From the NCBI RefSeq assembly GCF_900188205.1, contig NZ_FZOH01000008.1, forward strand, positions 1 to 64,000: a DNA stretch of 64,000 nt, in the 5' to 3' direction. This document shows positions 33,816-42,051 of the stretch, piece after piece. Below the pieces are notes generated by a model. The model saw only the letters and a program-made list of their open reading frames with translations, was not told the origin of the DNA and made no database searches. The translations under genes were made by a program, and so were the position numbers. How positions within the stretch are numbered: the stretch's first letter is position 1; each line of letters begins with the position of its first letter. The DNA is from Geodermatophilus saharensis (GTDB lineage Bacteria > Actinomycetota > Actinomycetes > Mycobacteriales > Geodermatophilaceae).

Positions 33816-35050
33816 GCAACCTGCTCGTCACCGGGATCGGCGTCGTCGCCCCCACCGGGGTCGGCGTCGAGGAGCACTGGGCCTCGCTCGTGCGCGGCGA
33901 GCCGGCGATCCGGCCGGTCGAGGGCTTCGACGCCGCCCGCTACGGGATCAGCCTCGCCGGGCAGGTGCGCGACTTCGTGCCCGCCGACCACGTGTCCCCG
34001 CAGCTGATGGTGCAGACCGACCGGTGGACCTGGATGTCCCTGGCGGCGGCGACGCTCGCCGCCGAGGACGCCGGCTACACCGCGCCGGAGGACGCCTACG
34101 CCACGTCGGTTTTCCTCGCCTCGGGCTCGGGCGGCAACGAGTTCAGCCAGCACGAGATCCAGGGCCTGTGGGCCAAGGGACCGCGGTCGGTGGGCGCCTA
34201 CCAGTCGATCGCCTGGTTCTACGCGGCCAGCACCGGCCAGGTGTCCATCCGCGACGGGTTCAAGGGGCCCTCGGGCGTCGTCGTCACCGAGGGCGCCGGC
34301 GGGCTGGACAGCATCGGCTGGGCCCGCCGGGTGGTCCGGCGCGGCACCCCGGCGGTGCTGGTCGGCGGCACCGAGGCCGGGCTGTGCCCGTACGCGATGC
34401 TGTGCCAGGCCACCAGCGGGCGGCTGTCGACCGCGCAGCGGCCCGAGGACGCCTACAAGCCCTTCGACCGGCGTGCCAACGGCCACGTGGTCGGCGAGGG
34501 CGGGGCGATCCTGCTGCTGGAGGAGCCCGGGGCGGCCCGCGCCCGCGGCGTCCGCCGGGTGTGGGGCGAGGTGGCCGGCTACGCGGCCACCCACGACGCC
34601 CACCACCACGAGGACCCCGCGCCCGACGCCGTCCAGTACGCGCGGGCGATCCGGCTGTCGCTGGCCGACGCCGGTGTCACCCCCGACGAGGTCGACCTCG
34701 TGCTCGCCGACGGCGCCGGCGTGCCCGAGCTCGACCGGCTCGAGCTCGACGCGATCGCGGCGGTGTTCGGGGACCGCGCGACGCCGGTGCCGGTGACGGC
34801 GCCGTCGTCGTGGACCGGCCGGCTCATGGCCGGCGGCTCGGCGCTGGCCGTGGCCACCGCCCTGCTGGCGATGCGCGACGGGATCGTGCCGGGGACCGCC
34901 CACCTCGACGACCCGGTCGAGGCGCCCGGCGTCGACCTCGTCACCAGCAGCCGGGTGCAGGACCTGTCCACCGTGGTCGTCCTCGCCCGCGGCACCGGTG
35001 GCTTCAACAGCAGCCTGGTGCTGCGCCGACCCGAGGGAGCGACGGCATGA
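33812..35050 (+). CDS. Chain-length factor (KS beta)
   Basis: A 412-residue KS-like protein coupled to KS by GTGA. Where KS has the active-site TGCTSG, this protein has [11 protein letters not shown], so the nucleophilic cysteine is absent, as expected for a CLF; most CLFs carry Gln there and this one shows Gly-Ala. The first His is also lost ([12 protein letters not shown]). The usual N-terminal [19 protein letters not shown] and C-terminal [13 protein letters not shown] are present. It sets chain length together with KS. Confidence 0.93.
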   Translation: MSNLLVTGIGVVAPTGVGVEEHWASLVRGEPAIRPVEGFDAARYGISLAGQVRDFVPADHVSPQLMVQTDRWTWMSLAAATLAAEDAGYTAPEDAYATSVFLASGSGGNEFSQHEIQGLWAKGPRSVGAYQSIAWFYAASTGQVSIRDGFKGPSGVVVTEGAGGLDSIGWARRVVRRGTPAVLVGGTEAGLCPYAMLCQATSGRLSTAQRPEDAYKPFDRRANGHVVGEGGAILLLEEPGAARARGVRRVWGEVAGYAATHDAHHHEDPAPDAVQYARAIRLSLADAGVTPDEVDLVLADGAGVPELDRLELDAIAAVFGDRATPVPVTAPSSWTGRLMAGGSALAVATALLAMRDGIVPGTAHLDDPVEAPGVDLVTSSRVQDLSTVVVLARGTGGFNSSLVLRRPEGATA

Positions 35051-37518
35051 CGACCCTGGAGGAGCGGCCCGCGACGGCGCACGACGGCGCGGTGCGCACG
35101 CTGCTGCGGATGCGGGTCCGCGAGGGCTGCGAGCAGGCCTTCGAGGACGCCTGGCGGGAGGCGGCGTCGCACATCGCCTCCGTTCCGGGCAACCTCCGCC
35201 AGGAGCTGATGCGCGACGCGTCGGACCCGCGGACCTTCCTGGTCGTCGCCGACTGGGCCGACAAGGAGGCGGTCGACGGGTTCGGCCGGTCGGCGGCCCG
35301 CGAGACGCTCACCGCGGCGCTGCGGGACCTGCGCGAGGACGCCGACCGCAGCACCTTCGAGGTGCTGTACGGCATCACCGGCGGGGAGCAGGCCTCGCAC
35401 GTGCGCGTCGACATCAGCACCAAGGTGGCGCCGGGTGAGGAGGAGGCCTTCGAGCGCGCGTACGCGATCGTCACCGACCGGCTGCGCGGGACCAAGGGAC
35501 TGATCCGGGAGGAGCTGCTCAAGGAGCCCGACTCCGACCTCTACCACATCTTCGCGGAGTGGGAGTCCGACCAGGACTTCCGCAACTGGGTGGAGGACCC
35601 CTCCCACCAGGACCAGAGCGGCCCGCTCATCCGCTGGCTGTCGGTGTTCTTCCAGCGCAAGCTCTACGAGATCCGGTACCGGCCGCAGGAGGCCGGCGTC
35701 CGGGGCGTCCGGGCGGCGCCCGCTCCGGCGGCACCCGCCGCGGCCGCTCCCGCCCCGGTCGCCCCGGCCCCGCGGGCGGAGGCCGTCCTCCCCACGCCCG
35801 CCCCGGTGCAGGAGACCCCCGTCCCGGTCGCCGCCGGTGACGACCGGCCCCCCGCGGCGGCGCGCACCCGGCCCGCCGCCGAGGTGCTCGTCGTCGGGGC
35901 CGGCCCGGCCGGCATGACCGCCGCCATCGAGCTGGCCCGCCGCGGGATCGCCGTGCGGGTGGTCGACAAGCGGCCGGAGGCCTCCACCCAGGCGGACAAG
36001 GCGATCGGCATCCACTGCCGGACGATGGAGATCTGGGAGGACCAGGGCATCGTCACCGAGGCGATGGACGCCGGCGCCTGGCTCTACGGCCAGACGGTGT
36101 TCGTCAACGGCGAGCAGACCCACCAGGTCGACTGGTCGGGCCTGGAGGAGCTGCCCTTCGCCCACCTCGGTCTCCCGCAGTACGAGACCGAGCGGATCCT
36201 CGGCGACCGGCTGCGCTCGCTGGGCGTCGAGGTGGAGCGCGGCGTGGAGCTCACCGGCTTCACCCAGGACGACGAGGGCGTCACCGCCACGCTGGTGCAC
36301 CCCGGCGGCGAGGAGGAGCCGGCGCGGGCGGCCTACCTGGTCGGTGCCGACGGCGCCTCCAGCGCGGTGCGCGCCGGCCTCGGCCTGACCTTCGACGGCG
36401 GGCTGTCGATCTTCCCGCAGCTGTTCATGCTCGGCGACGTCGACGTCGACTGGGAGATGCCGCCCGGGCACCTGGTGCGCTGGGTCCGCATCGAGGACGA
36501 CGGCGACTTCACCGGGATGCTGGTCTGCGTCCCGCTCAAGGGCCGCAACCGCTACCGGGTCGCGACGCTGGCGCCCAAGCGGCTGCAGGAGACGATCGGC
36601 AGCGGCGTCGTCCCCGCCGGGTTCTGGAAGGAGTACGACCCGCCGGGGCTGGCCGACATCCAGGCCGCGATCGACGACCTCGGCCCGGCCGGGACGACGG
36701 CGAGCAACCTGCGCTGGGCGTCGATCTTCCGGATCAAGCACGGCATCGTCGACCGGTACCGCGTGGGCCGGGTGTTCGTCGCCGGCGACGCCGCGCACCT
36801 GCACCCGCCGGCGGGCGGCCAGGGCATGAACACCGGCATCCAGGACGCGTGGAACCTGTCCTGGAAGCTCGCCCTCGCCGTCCGCGGGGAGGCCTCCCCC
36901 GACCTGCTCGACAGCTACGACGCCGAGCGGCGCCCGGCGGGCCGGGCGATCGTCGACCGGGCCGTGGCCATCGCGTTCACCGACGAGATGGACATGGAGG
37001 ACGAGAAGGCGCAGTTCCTCCTCGAGATGCAGATGACGATGAACTACGCCGACAGCCCGCTGGTCGGCGAGGAGGCCGGCCGCCGCGGGTTCGACGGCGG
37101 GCCGCTGCCGGGTCACCGGGCGCCGGACGTCACGGGACTGCGCCGGTTCGGCGTCGCGCACGACCTGCGGCTGTTCGACCTGACCCGCGGCACGCACGCG
37201 ACGCTGCTGATCTCGGTCGACTCCTCGGTCGGCGCGGAGGAGCTGCGGGAGTTCGAGGAGACGGCCGCGGCGATCCGGGCGGACACCCGCGGGCAGGTGC
37301 GCCCGTACCTGGTGGCCGGCCCCGGCGCCGTCGTCCCGCCGCTGGTCGACCTGCCGGTGCTCACCGATCCCGGCGACCGTCTCCGGACGGCGTACGGGAT
37401 CGCCGGTCGGGGTGCGGCGGCCTACCTGGTGCGGCCCGACGGGCACGTCGGCTTCCGCACCCGGCCGGTCCGGGAGGACGCGCTGCGCGAGCACCTGGCC
37501 GGCGTCTACGCGGTCTGA
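35047..37518 (+). CDS. Fusion protein: two ABM monooxygenase domains plus FAD-dependent aromatic monooxygenase
   Basis: An 823-residue protein. Residues ~14-108 and ~117-210 are two antibiotic-biosynthesis-monooxygenase (ABM) ferredoxin-like domains, the second with VRVDISTKVAPGEEEAFERAY. A Pro/Ala linker (~213-277) leads to a p-hydroxybenzoate-hydroxylase-type flavoprotein with GAGPAGMTAA, a central DG-like GADGASSAVR and GDAAHLHPPAGGQGMNTG near 580, ending in a thioredoxin-like tail. WhiE clusters encode ABM-type and FAD-hydroxylase functions on separate genes. Here both tailoring oxidations are on one chain. ATG 35047 overlaps the CLF stop. Confidence 0.88.
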   Translation: MTTLEERPATAHDGAVRTLLRMRVREGCEQAFEDAWREAASHIASVPGNLRQELMRDASDPRTFLVVADWADKEAVDGFGRSAARETLTAALRDLREDADRSTFEVLYGITGGEQASHVRVDISTKVAPGEEEAFERAYAIVTDRLRGTKGLIREELLKEPDSDLYHIFAEWESDQDFRNWVEDPSHQDQSGPLIRWLSVFFQRKLYEIRYRPQEAGVRGVRAAPAPAAPAAAAPAPVAPAPRAEAVLPTPAPVQETPVPVAAGDDRPPAAARTRPAAEVLVVGAGPAGMTAAIELARRGIAVRVVDKRPEASTQADKAIGIHCRTMEIWEDQGIVTEAMDAGAWLYGQTVFVNGEQTHQVDWSGLEELPFAHLGLPQYETERILGDRLRSLGVEVERGVELTGFTQDDEGVTATLVHPGGEEEPARAAYLVGADGASSAVRAGLGLTFDGGLSIFPQLFMLGDVDVDWEMPPGHLVRWVRIEDDGDFTGMLVCVPLKGRNRYRVATLAPKRLQETIGSGVVPAGFWKEYDPPGLADIQAAIDDLGPAGTTASNLRWASIFRIKHGIVDRYRVGRVFVAGDAAHLHPPAGGQGMNTGIQDAWNLSWKLALAVRGEASPDLLDSYDAERRPAGRAIVDRAVAIAFTDEMDMEDEKAQFLLEMQMTMNYADSPLVGEEAGRRGFDGGPLPGHRAPDVTGLRRFGVAHDLRLFDLTRGTHATLLISVDSSVGAEELREFEETAAAIRADTRGQVRPYLVAGPGAVVPPLVDLPVLTDPGDRLRTAYGIAGRGAAAYLVRPDGHVGFRTRPVREDALREHLAGVYAV

Positions 37519-37529
37519 GCCGCACCTGC

Positions 37530-37561
37530 ACCACCCAGCACCACCCAGCACCACCCAGGGG
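37530..37561 (+). repeat. Decamer repeat CACCACCCAG, three units
   Basis: CACCACCCAG is repeated three times head to tail directly after the monooxygenase gene, in the gap before the last cyclase gene. The third copy flows into GGGGGAACCC, which looks like a ribosome-binding site for a GTG at 37568. Confidence 0.75.
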
Positions 37562-37567
37562 GAACCC

Positions 37568-37795
37568 GTGACCCACACCGGGCGCACGGCAGCGACACCG
37601 CTCCACGACACCGGCCCCGTGCCCGGCGCGCACGTGTGCGCGCCGGGGACGGGGCCGGCTCGTGTCAGCGCCCGGCCGCCTGCTGACCCGCCGGTCGCGC
37701 GGATGCGGACACCGGTGACCGGCCCCCGGCTCCGGCGCCCACCGCCTCGGGCTCCGCCCCCGCGGCTCGACGTCCCCGTCGACGAGTCGGGGTGA
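37568..37795 (+). CDS. Possible small Pro/Arg-rich protein, doubtful
   Basis: A GTG at 37568 preceded by GGGGGAA opens a 75-residue frame (VTHTGRTAATPLHDTGPVPG at the start, ending DVPVDESG). Composition is dominated by Pro, Arg, Ala and Thr, and no family is recognised. The frame runs through a near-perfect long hairpin (37611-37658), which argues that this is non-coding. It is listed because its ribosome-binding site is good; it may be a leader peptide or nothing. Confidence 0.2.
   Translation: MTHTGRTAATPLHDTGPVPGAHVCAPGTGPARVSARPPADPPVARMRTPVTGPRLRRPPPRAPPPRLDVPVDESG
37611..37658. terminator. Long near-perfect hairpin before the last cyclase gene
   Basis: CCGGCCCCGTGCCCGGCGCG followed by CAC (37611-37633) pairs with 37636-37658 with one mismatch and a 2-nt centre, a stem of about 23 bp. 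It is about 95 nt after the monooxygenase stop and could terminate the main polyketide operon or act as an attenuator before the tandem TcmI gene. Confidence 0.65.
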
Positions 37796-37874
37796 TCGCC
37801 GCCATCTCGGCTTCCCGGGGGCTGCTCCGCCTGCCCCTCCTCCCCACCCTGCACGCCGTGTCCGGAGGCACACG

Positions 37875-38741
37875 ATGAACCACGCCCCTCCTCCCCAGCT
37901 GGCGTCGCCCGACGCCTCGACGACCCCCACGGCCGAGCCCTCGACGTCACCGACGGCTCCGACACCGACCGCTTCGCCACCGACGGCTCCGACGGCTCCG
38001 ACGGCTCCGACGGCGATGTCCGCGACCATCCCCGCCGCCTGGGCCTCGGCCACGTGGCGCCCGTTCCGCAACGTGATCGTCTGCCGCCTCGTCCCGGGCA
38101 GTGAGGACCGGGTCGGCTCGGTGTTCGCCCACTACGACCGGATCACCCGGCCGCAGGACCTCGGCGTCGTCGGCCGGGTCATGCTCTCCCACCACGATCT
38201 CTACCTGCACGTGCTCGAGCGCAAGGAGGACCCCGCGGTCTCCGGGCAGCGCCGGGGCCTGCCGGCGTTCCAGGCGATCGCCGAGGCCATCGCCCCCTAC
38301 GTGACCCCCTACCCCAGCTACTGGGAGAACCCGTCGCACTCGGTGGCGAGGCACTTCTACACGTGGGTGCCCGAGGGTGGGGTCACCGGAGAGCGTCAGC
38401 TGACCGTCATGGTCCAGCGGATGCGGCCGGGCAGCGAGGAGGACGTCGCCCGGGTGTATGCCGAGTCCGACGCCGGTCCGCTCTCGGCGGAGACGGGGAT
38501 CACCGGCCGATGGCTGTACTCCATGGAGGACGTCGTCGTGCACCTCCTGGAGCAGGACCCGGTCAGAGCCGCGGCCGTGCGGCAGAACCACGAGTCGCTG
38601 CGGCCGGCCTTCGCCAAGGTCATGGCCGACCTCGCTCCGTACGTCAGCCCGTACCGCCCGGAGACGTGGCAGAACCCCCGTGACTCGGTGGCCCGGGTCT
38701 TCCACCGCTGGACGGCTCCGGACTGGCAGCCCGCGGACTGA
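37875..38741 (+). CDS. Tandem TcmI-type polyketide cyclase (two domains)
   Basis: A 288-residue protein with an N-terminal ~60-residue Thr/Pro/Ala region containing a PTA repeat, followed by two TcmI-like domains: residues ~66-168 (NVIVCRLVPGSEDRVGSVFA, ending SVARHFYTW) and ~174-284 (LTVMVQRMRPGSEEDVARVY, ending DSVARVFHRW). The matching ends show a tandem duplication. TcmI enzymes are normally small dimers, so one chain may mimic a dimer. ATG 37875 follows CCGGAGG; ATG 38016 would remove the repetitive tail. It lies after a strong hairpin and may have its own promoter. Confidence 0.8.
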   Translation: MNHAPPPQLASPDASTTPTAEPSTSPTAPTPTASPPTAPTAPTAPTAMSATIPAAWASATWRPFRNVIVCRLVPGSEDRVGSVFAHYDRITRPQDLGVVGRVMLSHHDLYLHVLERKEDPAVSGQRRGLPAFQAIAEAIAPYVTPYPSYWENPSHSVARHFYTWVPEGGVTGERQLTVMVQRMRPGSEEDVARVYAESDAGPLSAETGITGRWLYSMEDVVVHLLEQDPVRAAAVRQNHESLRPAFAKVMADLAPYVSPYRPETWQNPRDSVARVFHRWTAPDWQPAD

Positions 38742-38751
38742 CGCCGCCGGT

Positions 38752-38806
38752 CCGGACACGCTGCGACCGCCGGGACCCGCCCTCCCGGCGGTCGCGGCGT
38801 GTCCGG
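38752..38806 (+). terminator. Strong terminator hairpin after the polyketide cluster
   Basis: A 24-bp stem starting CCGGACACGCTGCGACCGCC (38752 on) pairs with 38783-38806, with one G-U-type mismatch and a 7-nt loop. It begins 10 nt after the cyclase stop. It is the clear right-hand end of the polyketide transcription unit. Confidence 0.82.
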
Positions 38807-38888
38807 GGGAGGGTGCTCGCGCGGAGTCACCGACCCTGTGCGGAGGGGACGGGGCGTCGGCCTGTCGCGCTGCCGTCCGGGCCTCCGA

Positions 38889-38917
38889 TTGTCACGACCG
38901 GGTCACGTCCTTAGCGT
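38889..38917 (+). promoter_or_regulatory. Promoter of the riboswitch-controlled secreted protein
   Basis: TTGTCA (38889-38894) and TAGCGT (38912-38917) are spaced by 17 nt, a strong actinobacterial housekeeping pair. Transcription would start near 38924, giving a leader of about 435 nt that contains the riboswitch. Confidence 0.65.
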
Positions 38918-38960
38918 TTCGGCGTCCGGCCGGTCGTCTCGTCCCCGTCCGGGGGACCCC

Positions 38961-39113
38961 TGCCGGATGCCGCCGAGTCGCGCCCACGCCGTGGGTGCGA
39001 GCCGGGGACCCACCTGTACCACCGGGGTGAGTCCCGCTCCCGGCCCCCGGGAGCGGGTAGGGCACTCCCAGCCCGAACCCGTCAGCTGACCTGGTAGGCG
39101 GCCAGGGGAGAAC
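38961..39113 (+). ncRNA. ydaO/yuaA-type cyclic-di-AMP riboswitch
   Basis: The leader contains the conserved blocks of the ydaO motif in order: CGCCGAGTCG; GCCGGGGACCCA; ACCGGGGTGAGTCC; a variable CCCGG/CCGGG stem then GAGCGGGTAGGGC; and AACCCGTCAGCTGACCTGGT followed by AGGCGGCCAGGGGAGAAC. In actinobacteria this riboswitch usually precedes cell-wall hydrolase/Rpf genes and turns them off when c-di-AMP is high. It is followed ~245 nt later by exactly such a gene. The boundaries are approximate. Confidence 0.85.
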
Positions 39114-39360
39114 GGAGCACAACCGCGCCGGGGCCCTGCGCCCCCGCGCCCGCAGGTCCGGGACCGTCGCGCTCCCGCCTGCCACCAGCCTGCACACACC
39201 CAGCCGTCGTACGCGCCTGCAGCCGGACGCCCCGTCCGGCCGGTGCCGCACGCCCGGCTGACGATCCCTGCCCGACCCAGGCCCCGTGCCGCACCACATC
39301 CCGACCCAGCGCCGTCCGGTGACGGCGCCGGTCGACCGTGCCCTCCAGGAGGACGACCCG

Positions 39361-39978
39361 ATGCACGCACACACCCACCTCGAGCCCACCCCCGCCACCG
39401 CGACGCGGCGCCGCCGCGCCCTGCACCTGCTGACCGCCACGGGGGCGATGACCCTCGCCCTCGCCTTCGGCGGTCAGGCGGTCGCCCAGGCGGACGAGCA
39501 CTGGGGAGGGCGCGACTCCAGCTCGGGCTGGAGCGGTGACTGGCGCAGCGACCGGTGGGGCGGTGCTGCGCCGGCGGCCGAGGCGGCGCCCGCACCGGCC
39601 CCGGCCGAGGCTCCGGCTCCGGCGCCCGCCCCGGCTCCGGCACCCGCCCCGGCTCCCGCACCCGCGCCGGCCCCGGCCGCCACCGGCGAGCAGGCCTACA
39701 AGGACTACGCCCTCGTCCAGCTCGGCGGCGACACCACCCAGTTCGGCTGCCTGGAGCAGCTGTGGGAGCGGGAGAGCGGGTGGAACCCGAACGCGCAGAA
39801 CCCCAGCAGCACCGCGTACGGCATCGCCCAGTTCCTCGACTCGACGTGGGCGGGCACCGGCATCGCGAAGACGTCGGACCCGTACCGGCAGATCGACGCC
39901 GGGCTGATCTACATCGAGAACCGCTACGGCAGCCCCTGCGCGGCCTGGGCGCACTTCCAGGCGAACAGCTGGTACTGA
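39361..39978 (+). CDS. Secreted lysozyme-like (SLT/Rpf-type) cell-wall protein
   Basis: A 205-residue secreted protein. The signal peptide has a basic start (RRRRALHLL), a hydrophobic core (TATGAMTLALAFG) and an AVAQA-like cleavage site. A Ser/Trp-rich stretch and a strict AP repeat (~74-104) form a wall-spanning spacer. The C-terminal ~95-residue transglycosylase-like domain has LWERESGWNP with likely catalytic Glu136, NPSSTAYGIAQF, DSTWAGTG, and ENRYGSPCAAWAHFQANSWY. ATG 39361 follows CCAGGAGGACG. Control by the upstream c-di-AMP riboswitch ties wall remodelling to osmotic or growth state. Confidence 0.9.
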   Translation: MHAHTHLEPTPATATRRRRALHLLTATGAMTLALAFGGQAVAQADEHWGGRDSSSGWSGDWRSDRWGGAAPAAEAAPAPAPAEAPAPAPAPAPAPAPAPAPAPAPAATGEQAYKDYALVQLGGDTTQFGCLEQLWERESGWNPNAQNPSSTAYGIAQFLDSTWAGTGIAKTSDPYRQIDAGLIYIENRYGSPCAAWAHFQANSWY

Positions 39979-39987
39979 TCCGCTGAC

Positions 39988-40027
39988 CCCGGGAGCCCCC
40001 TCCGGACGTCCGGAGGGGGCTCCCGGG
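39988..40027. terminator. Perfect 40-nt bidirectional terminator palindrome
   Basis: Two perfectly complementary 20-nt arms, the left one CCCGGGAGCCCCCTCCGGAC, form a palindrome between the plus-strand wall-hydrolase gene and the minus-strand ene-reductase gene, 10 nt after one stop and 15 nt after the other. Confidence 0.85.
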
Positions 40028-40041
40028 CCTGCCGCGGCGGC

Positions 40042-41118
40042 TCAGCCGGCGCGCAGCGCCGGGTAGTCGGTGTAGCCCTCGGCGCCCGCCGCGTAGAACA
40101 GGTGCGACCGGATCTCGTTCTCCGGGTGCTCCCCCGCCCAGCGCTCCACCAGGTCGGGGTTGGCGATGACGGCCCGGCCCACGGCGACGACGTCGGCGTG
40201 CGCGGCCTCGATGAGCGCCAGCGCCTCCTCGCGGGTGGTCACCGAGGCGAAGCCGCTGTTGGCCATGAGCGGGACGCCCGAGCGGCGGCGCAGCTCCTGC
40301 ACGAGGTCGCCGGCGGGATCGCGGTGCAGCACGGAGAGGTAGGCCAGGCCGAGCGGCCGCAGCCGGTCGAGCAGCGAGCCGTAGGTGGCGAGCACGTCGG
40401 CGCGGTCGGGCTCGAGGGCGTCCTGGATGCCGTGCTCGGGGGAGATGCGCAGGCCCACGCGCCCCGCGCCGATCGCGTCGGCCACAGCGGTGACGACCTC
40501 GGCGACGAGGCGGGCACGGTTCTCCGGCGAGCCGCCGTACTCGTCGTCGCGGACGTTGGACGACGGCGCCAGGAACTCGTGCAGCAGGTAGCCGTTGGCG
40601 CCGTGGATCTCCACGCCGTCCAGTCCGGCCTCGACGGCACGCTCGGCGGCTCGGGCGAAGTCGCGCACGACGTCGCGGACCTCGCCGGTGGTCAGCGCGT
40701 GCGGCACCGGGTAGGGGTGCTTGCCGGTGCTGGTGCGCGCCTGCCCGTCGATGGCGATGGCGCTGGGGGCCACGACGCGGCGGCCGCCGTTGGTGTCGGG
40801 GTGGGTGACCCGCCCGCCGTGCATGACCTGCACGACGACCCGGCCGCCGCGCGCGTGCACCGCGTCGGCGACGCGGCGCCAGCCGGCCACCTGCTCGTCG
40901 GTGACGATCCCAGGCTGGCCGACGAAGGCCTGCGACTCGTGGTTGGGGTAGGTGCCCTCGGTGACGATCAGGCCGACGCCGGCGCGCTGCGCGTAGTGCT
41001 CGACGACGAGGTCACCGGGCACGCCGGAGGAGCCCGAGCGCATGCGGGTCAGCGGCGCCATGGCCACGCGGTTGGCGAGCTCGAGCTCGCCGAGGGTCAC
41101 GGGGGAGAACAGGTCCAC
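40042..41118 (-). CDS. Old-yellow-enzyme family alkene reductase
   Basis: About 358 residues of the OYE/NemA flavoprotein family, NADPH-dependent reductases of activated C=C bonds. Visible family marks are LFSPVTLGELELANRVAMAPLTRMRS at the N terminus, GRVVVQVMHGGRVTHP, the catalytic-site EIHGANGYLLHEFL, NVRDDEYGGSPENRARL, and the FMN phosphate-binding VAVGRAVIANPDL near the C terminus. GTG 41118 gives a normal N terminus; the longer frame extends antisense into the next gene. Physiological substrate unknown. Confidence 0.92.
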   Translation of the reverse strand: MDLFSPVTLGELELANRVAMAPLTRMRSGSSGVPGDLVVEHYAQRAGVGLIVTEGTYPNHESQAFVGQPGIVTDEQVAGWRRVADAVHARGGRVVVQVMHGGRVTHPDTNGGRRVVAPSAIAIDGQARTSTGKHPYPVPHALTTGEVRDVVRDFARAAERAVEAGLDGVEIHGANGYLLHEFLAPSSNVRDDEYGGSPENRARLVAEVVTAVADAIGAGRVGLRISPEHGIQDALEPDRADVLATYGSLLDRLRPLGLAYLSVLHRDPAGDLVQELRRRSGVPLMANSGFASVTTREEALALIEAAHADVVAVGRAVIANPDLVERWAGEHPENEIRSHLFYAAGAEGYTDYPALRAG

Positions 41119-41190
41119 GCCGGTTCCGACACCCGTGCCGCCCGCGCCATTCCGGGGTGCGGGCGGGGTCACAGGCGGCACGATGACCCG

Positions 41191-42051
41191 GTGACCTCCC
41201 TGAGCGACGCCGTCGAGGGCTGGGCGCCGGGCCCGCTGACCGGCACCGAGGTGGTCGCGCCCGGGCCCGCGGCCGCCTTCGCCGCGCTGCTGGACCAGCC
41301 CGCTCCACCGCTCGGCGACGGCGACCCGCTGCCACCGGGCTGGCACGTGTTCACCTTCCTCGACCACCCGGCCACCGCCGACCTCGGCGAGGACGGCCAC
41401 CCCCGCTCCGGGCACTTCCTCCCGCCGCTGCCCCACCGGCGCCGGATGATCGCCGGCGGGCGGCTGCAGGTCACCGGGCCGCTGCGGGTCGGGACGGTGG
41501 TCGAGCGGACGTCGTCACTGGCCCGCTGCGCGGTCAAGGCCGGTCGGAGCGGGGAGATGCTGCTGGTCACCGTGCGCAGCGAGTACCGCGAGGACGGCGC
41601 ACTGCTGGTCACCGAGGAGCAGGACGTCGTCTACCGGTCGCAGGAGGCCGGTTCGTCACCGGCGCCGGCGGGGGCGGGCACGCCGGGCCTGCCCGACGGC
41701 CCGGGGGTGGCGGTCCTGCCCGACGCGGCGCTGCTCTTCCGGTTCAGCGCGCTCACCTACAACGCCCACCGCATCCACTACGACCACCCCTACGTGACGC
41801 AGGTGGAGGGCCACCCCGGCCTGGTCGTGCACGGGCCGCTGCTCGCGCTGCTGCTGCTCGAGGTCCCGCGCCGGCACGTGCCCGCCCGGTCCGTCACGTC
41901 CTTCGCGCACCGGCTGGTCCGCCCGGCGTACGCGGGGACGCCAGTGCGGGCGACCGGCCGGTTCGACGGGGACCGGGTCGAGCTGTCGGCCGCGGCGGCC
42001 GGCGCGCCGGCGTCGGCCACCGGCACCGCGGTGCTGGGGGCGGCGGCGTGA
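41191..42051 (+). CDS. MaoC/HotDog-type hydratase (mesaconyl-CoA hydratase/HTD2-like)
   Basis: A 286-residue double-hotdog-type protein. The N-terminal half (MaoC_dehydratase_N-like) has LPPGWHVFTFLDHP and HRRRMIAGGRLQVTGPL. The C-terminal half contains LFRFSALTYNAHRIHYDHPY and GLVVHGPLLALLLLE, the hydratase-2 motif with the catalytic Asp/His-type dyad. It resembles mesaconyl-C4-CoA hydratase and fungal HTD2 proteins acting on acyl-CoA thioesters. It overlaps the acyl-CoA dehydrogenase gene by GTGA, indicating a short acyl-CoA degradation or conversion operon. Confidence 0.84.
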   Translation: MTSLSDAVEGWAPGPLTGTEVVAPGPAAAFAALLDQPAPPLGDGDPLPPGWHVFTFLDHPATADLGEDGHPRSGHFLPPLPHRRRMIAGGRLQVTGPLRVGTVVERTSSLARCAVKAGRSGEMLLVTVRSEYREDGALLVTEEQDVVYRSQEAGSSPAPAGAGTPGLPDGPGVAVLPDAALLFRFSALTYNAHRIHYDHPYVTQVEGHPGLVVHGPLLALLLLEVPRRHVPARSVTSFAHRLVRPAYAGTPVRATGRFDGDRVELSAAAAGAPASATGTAVLGAAA

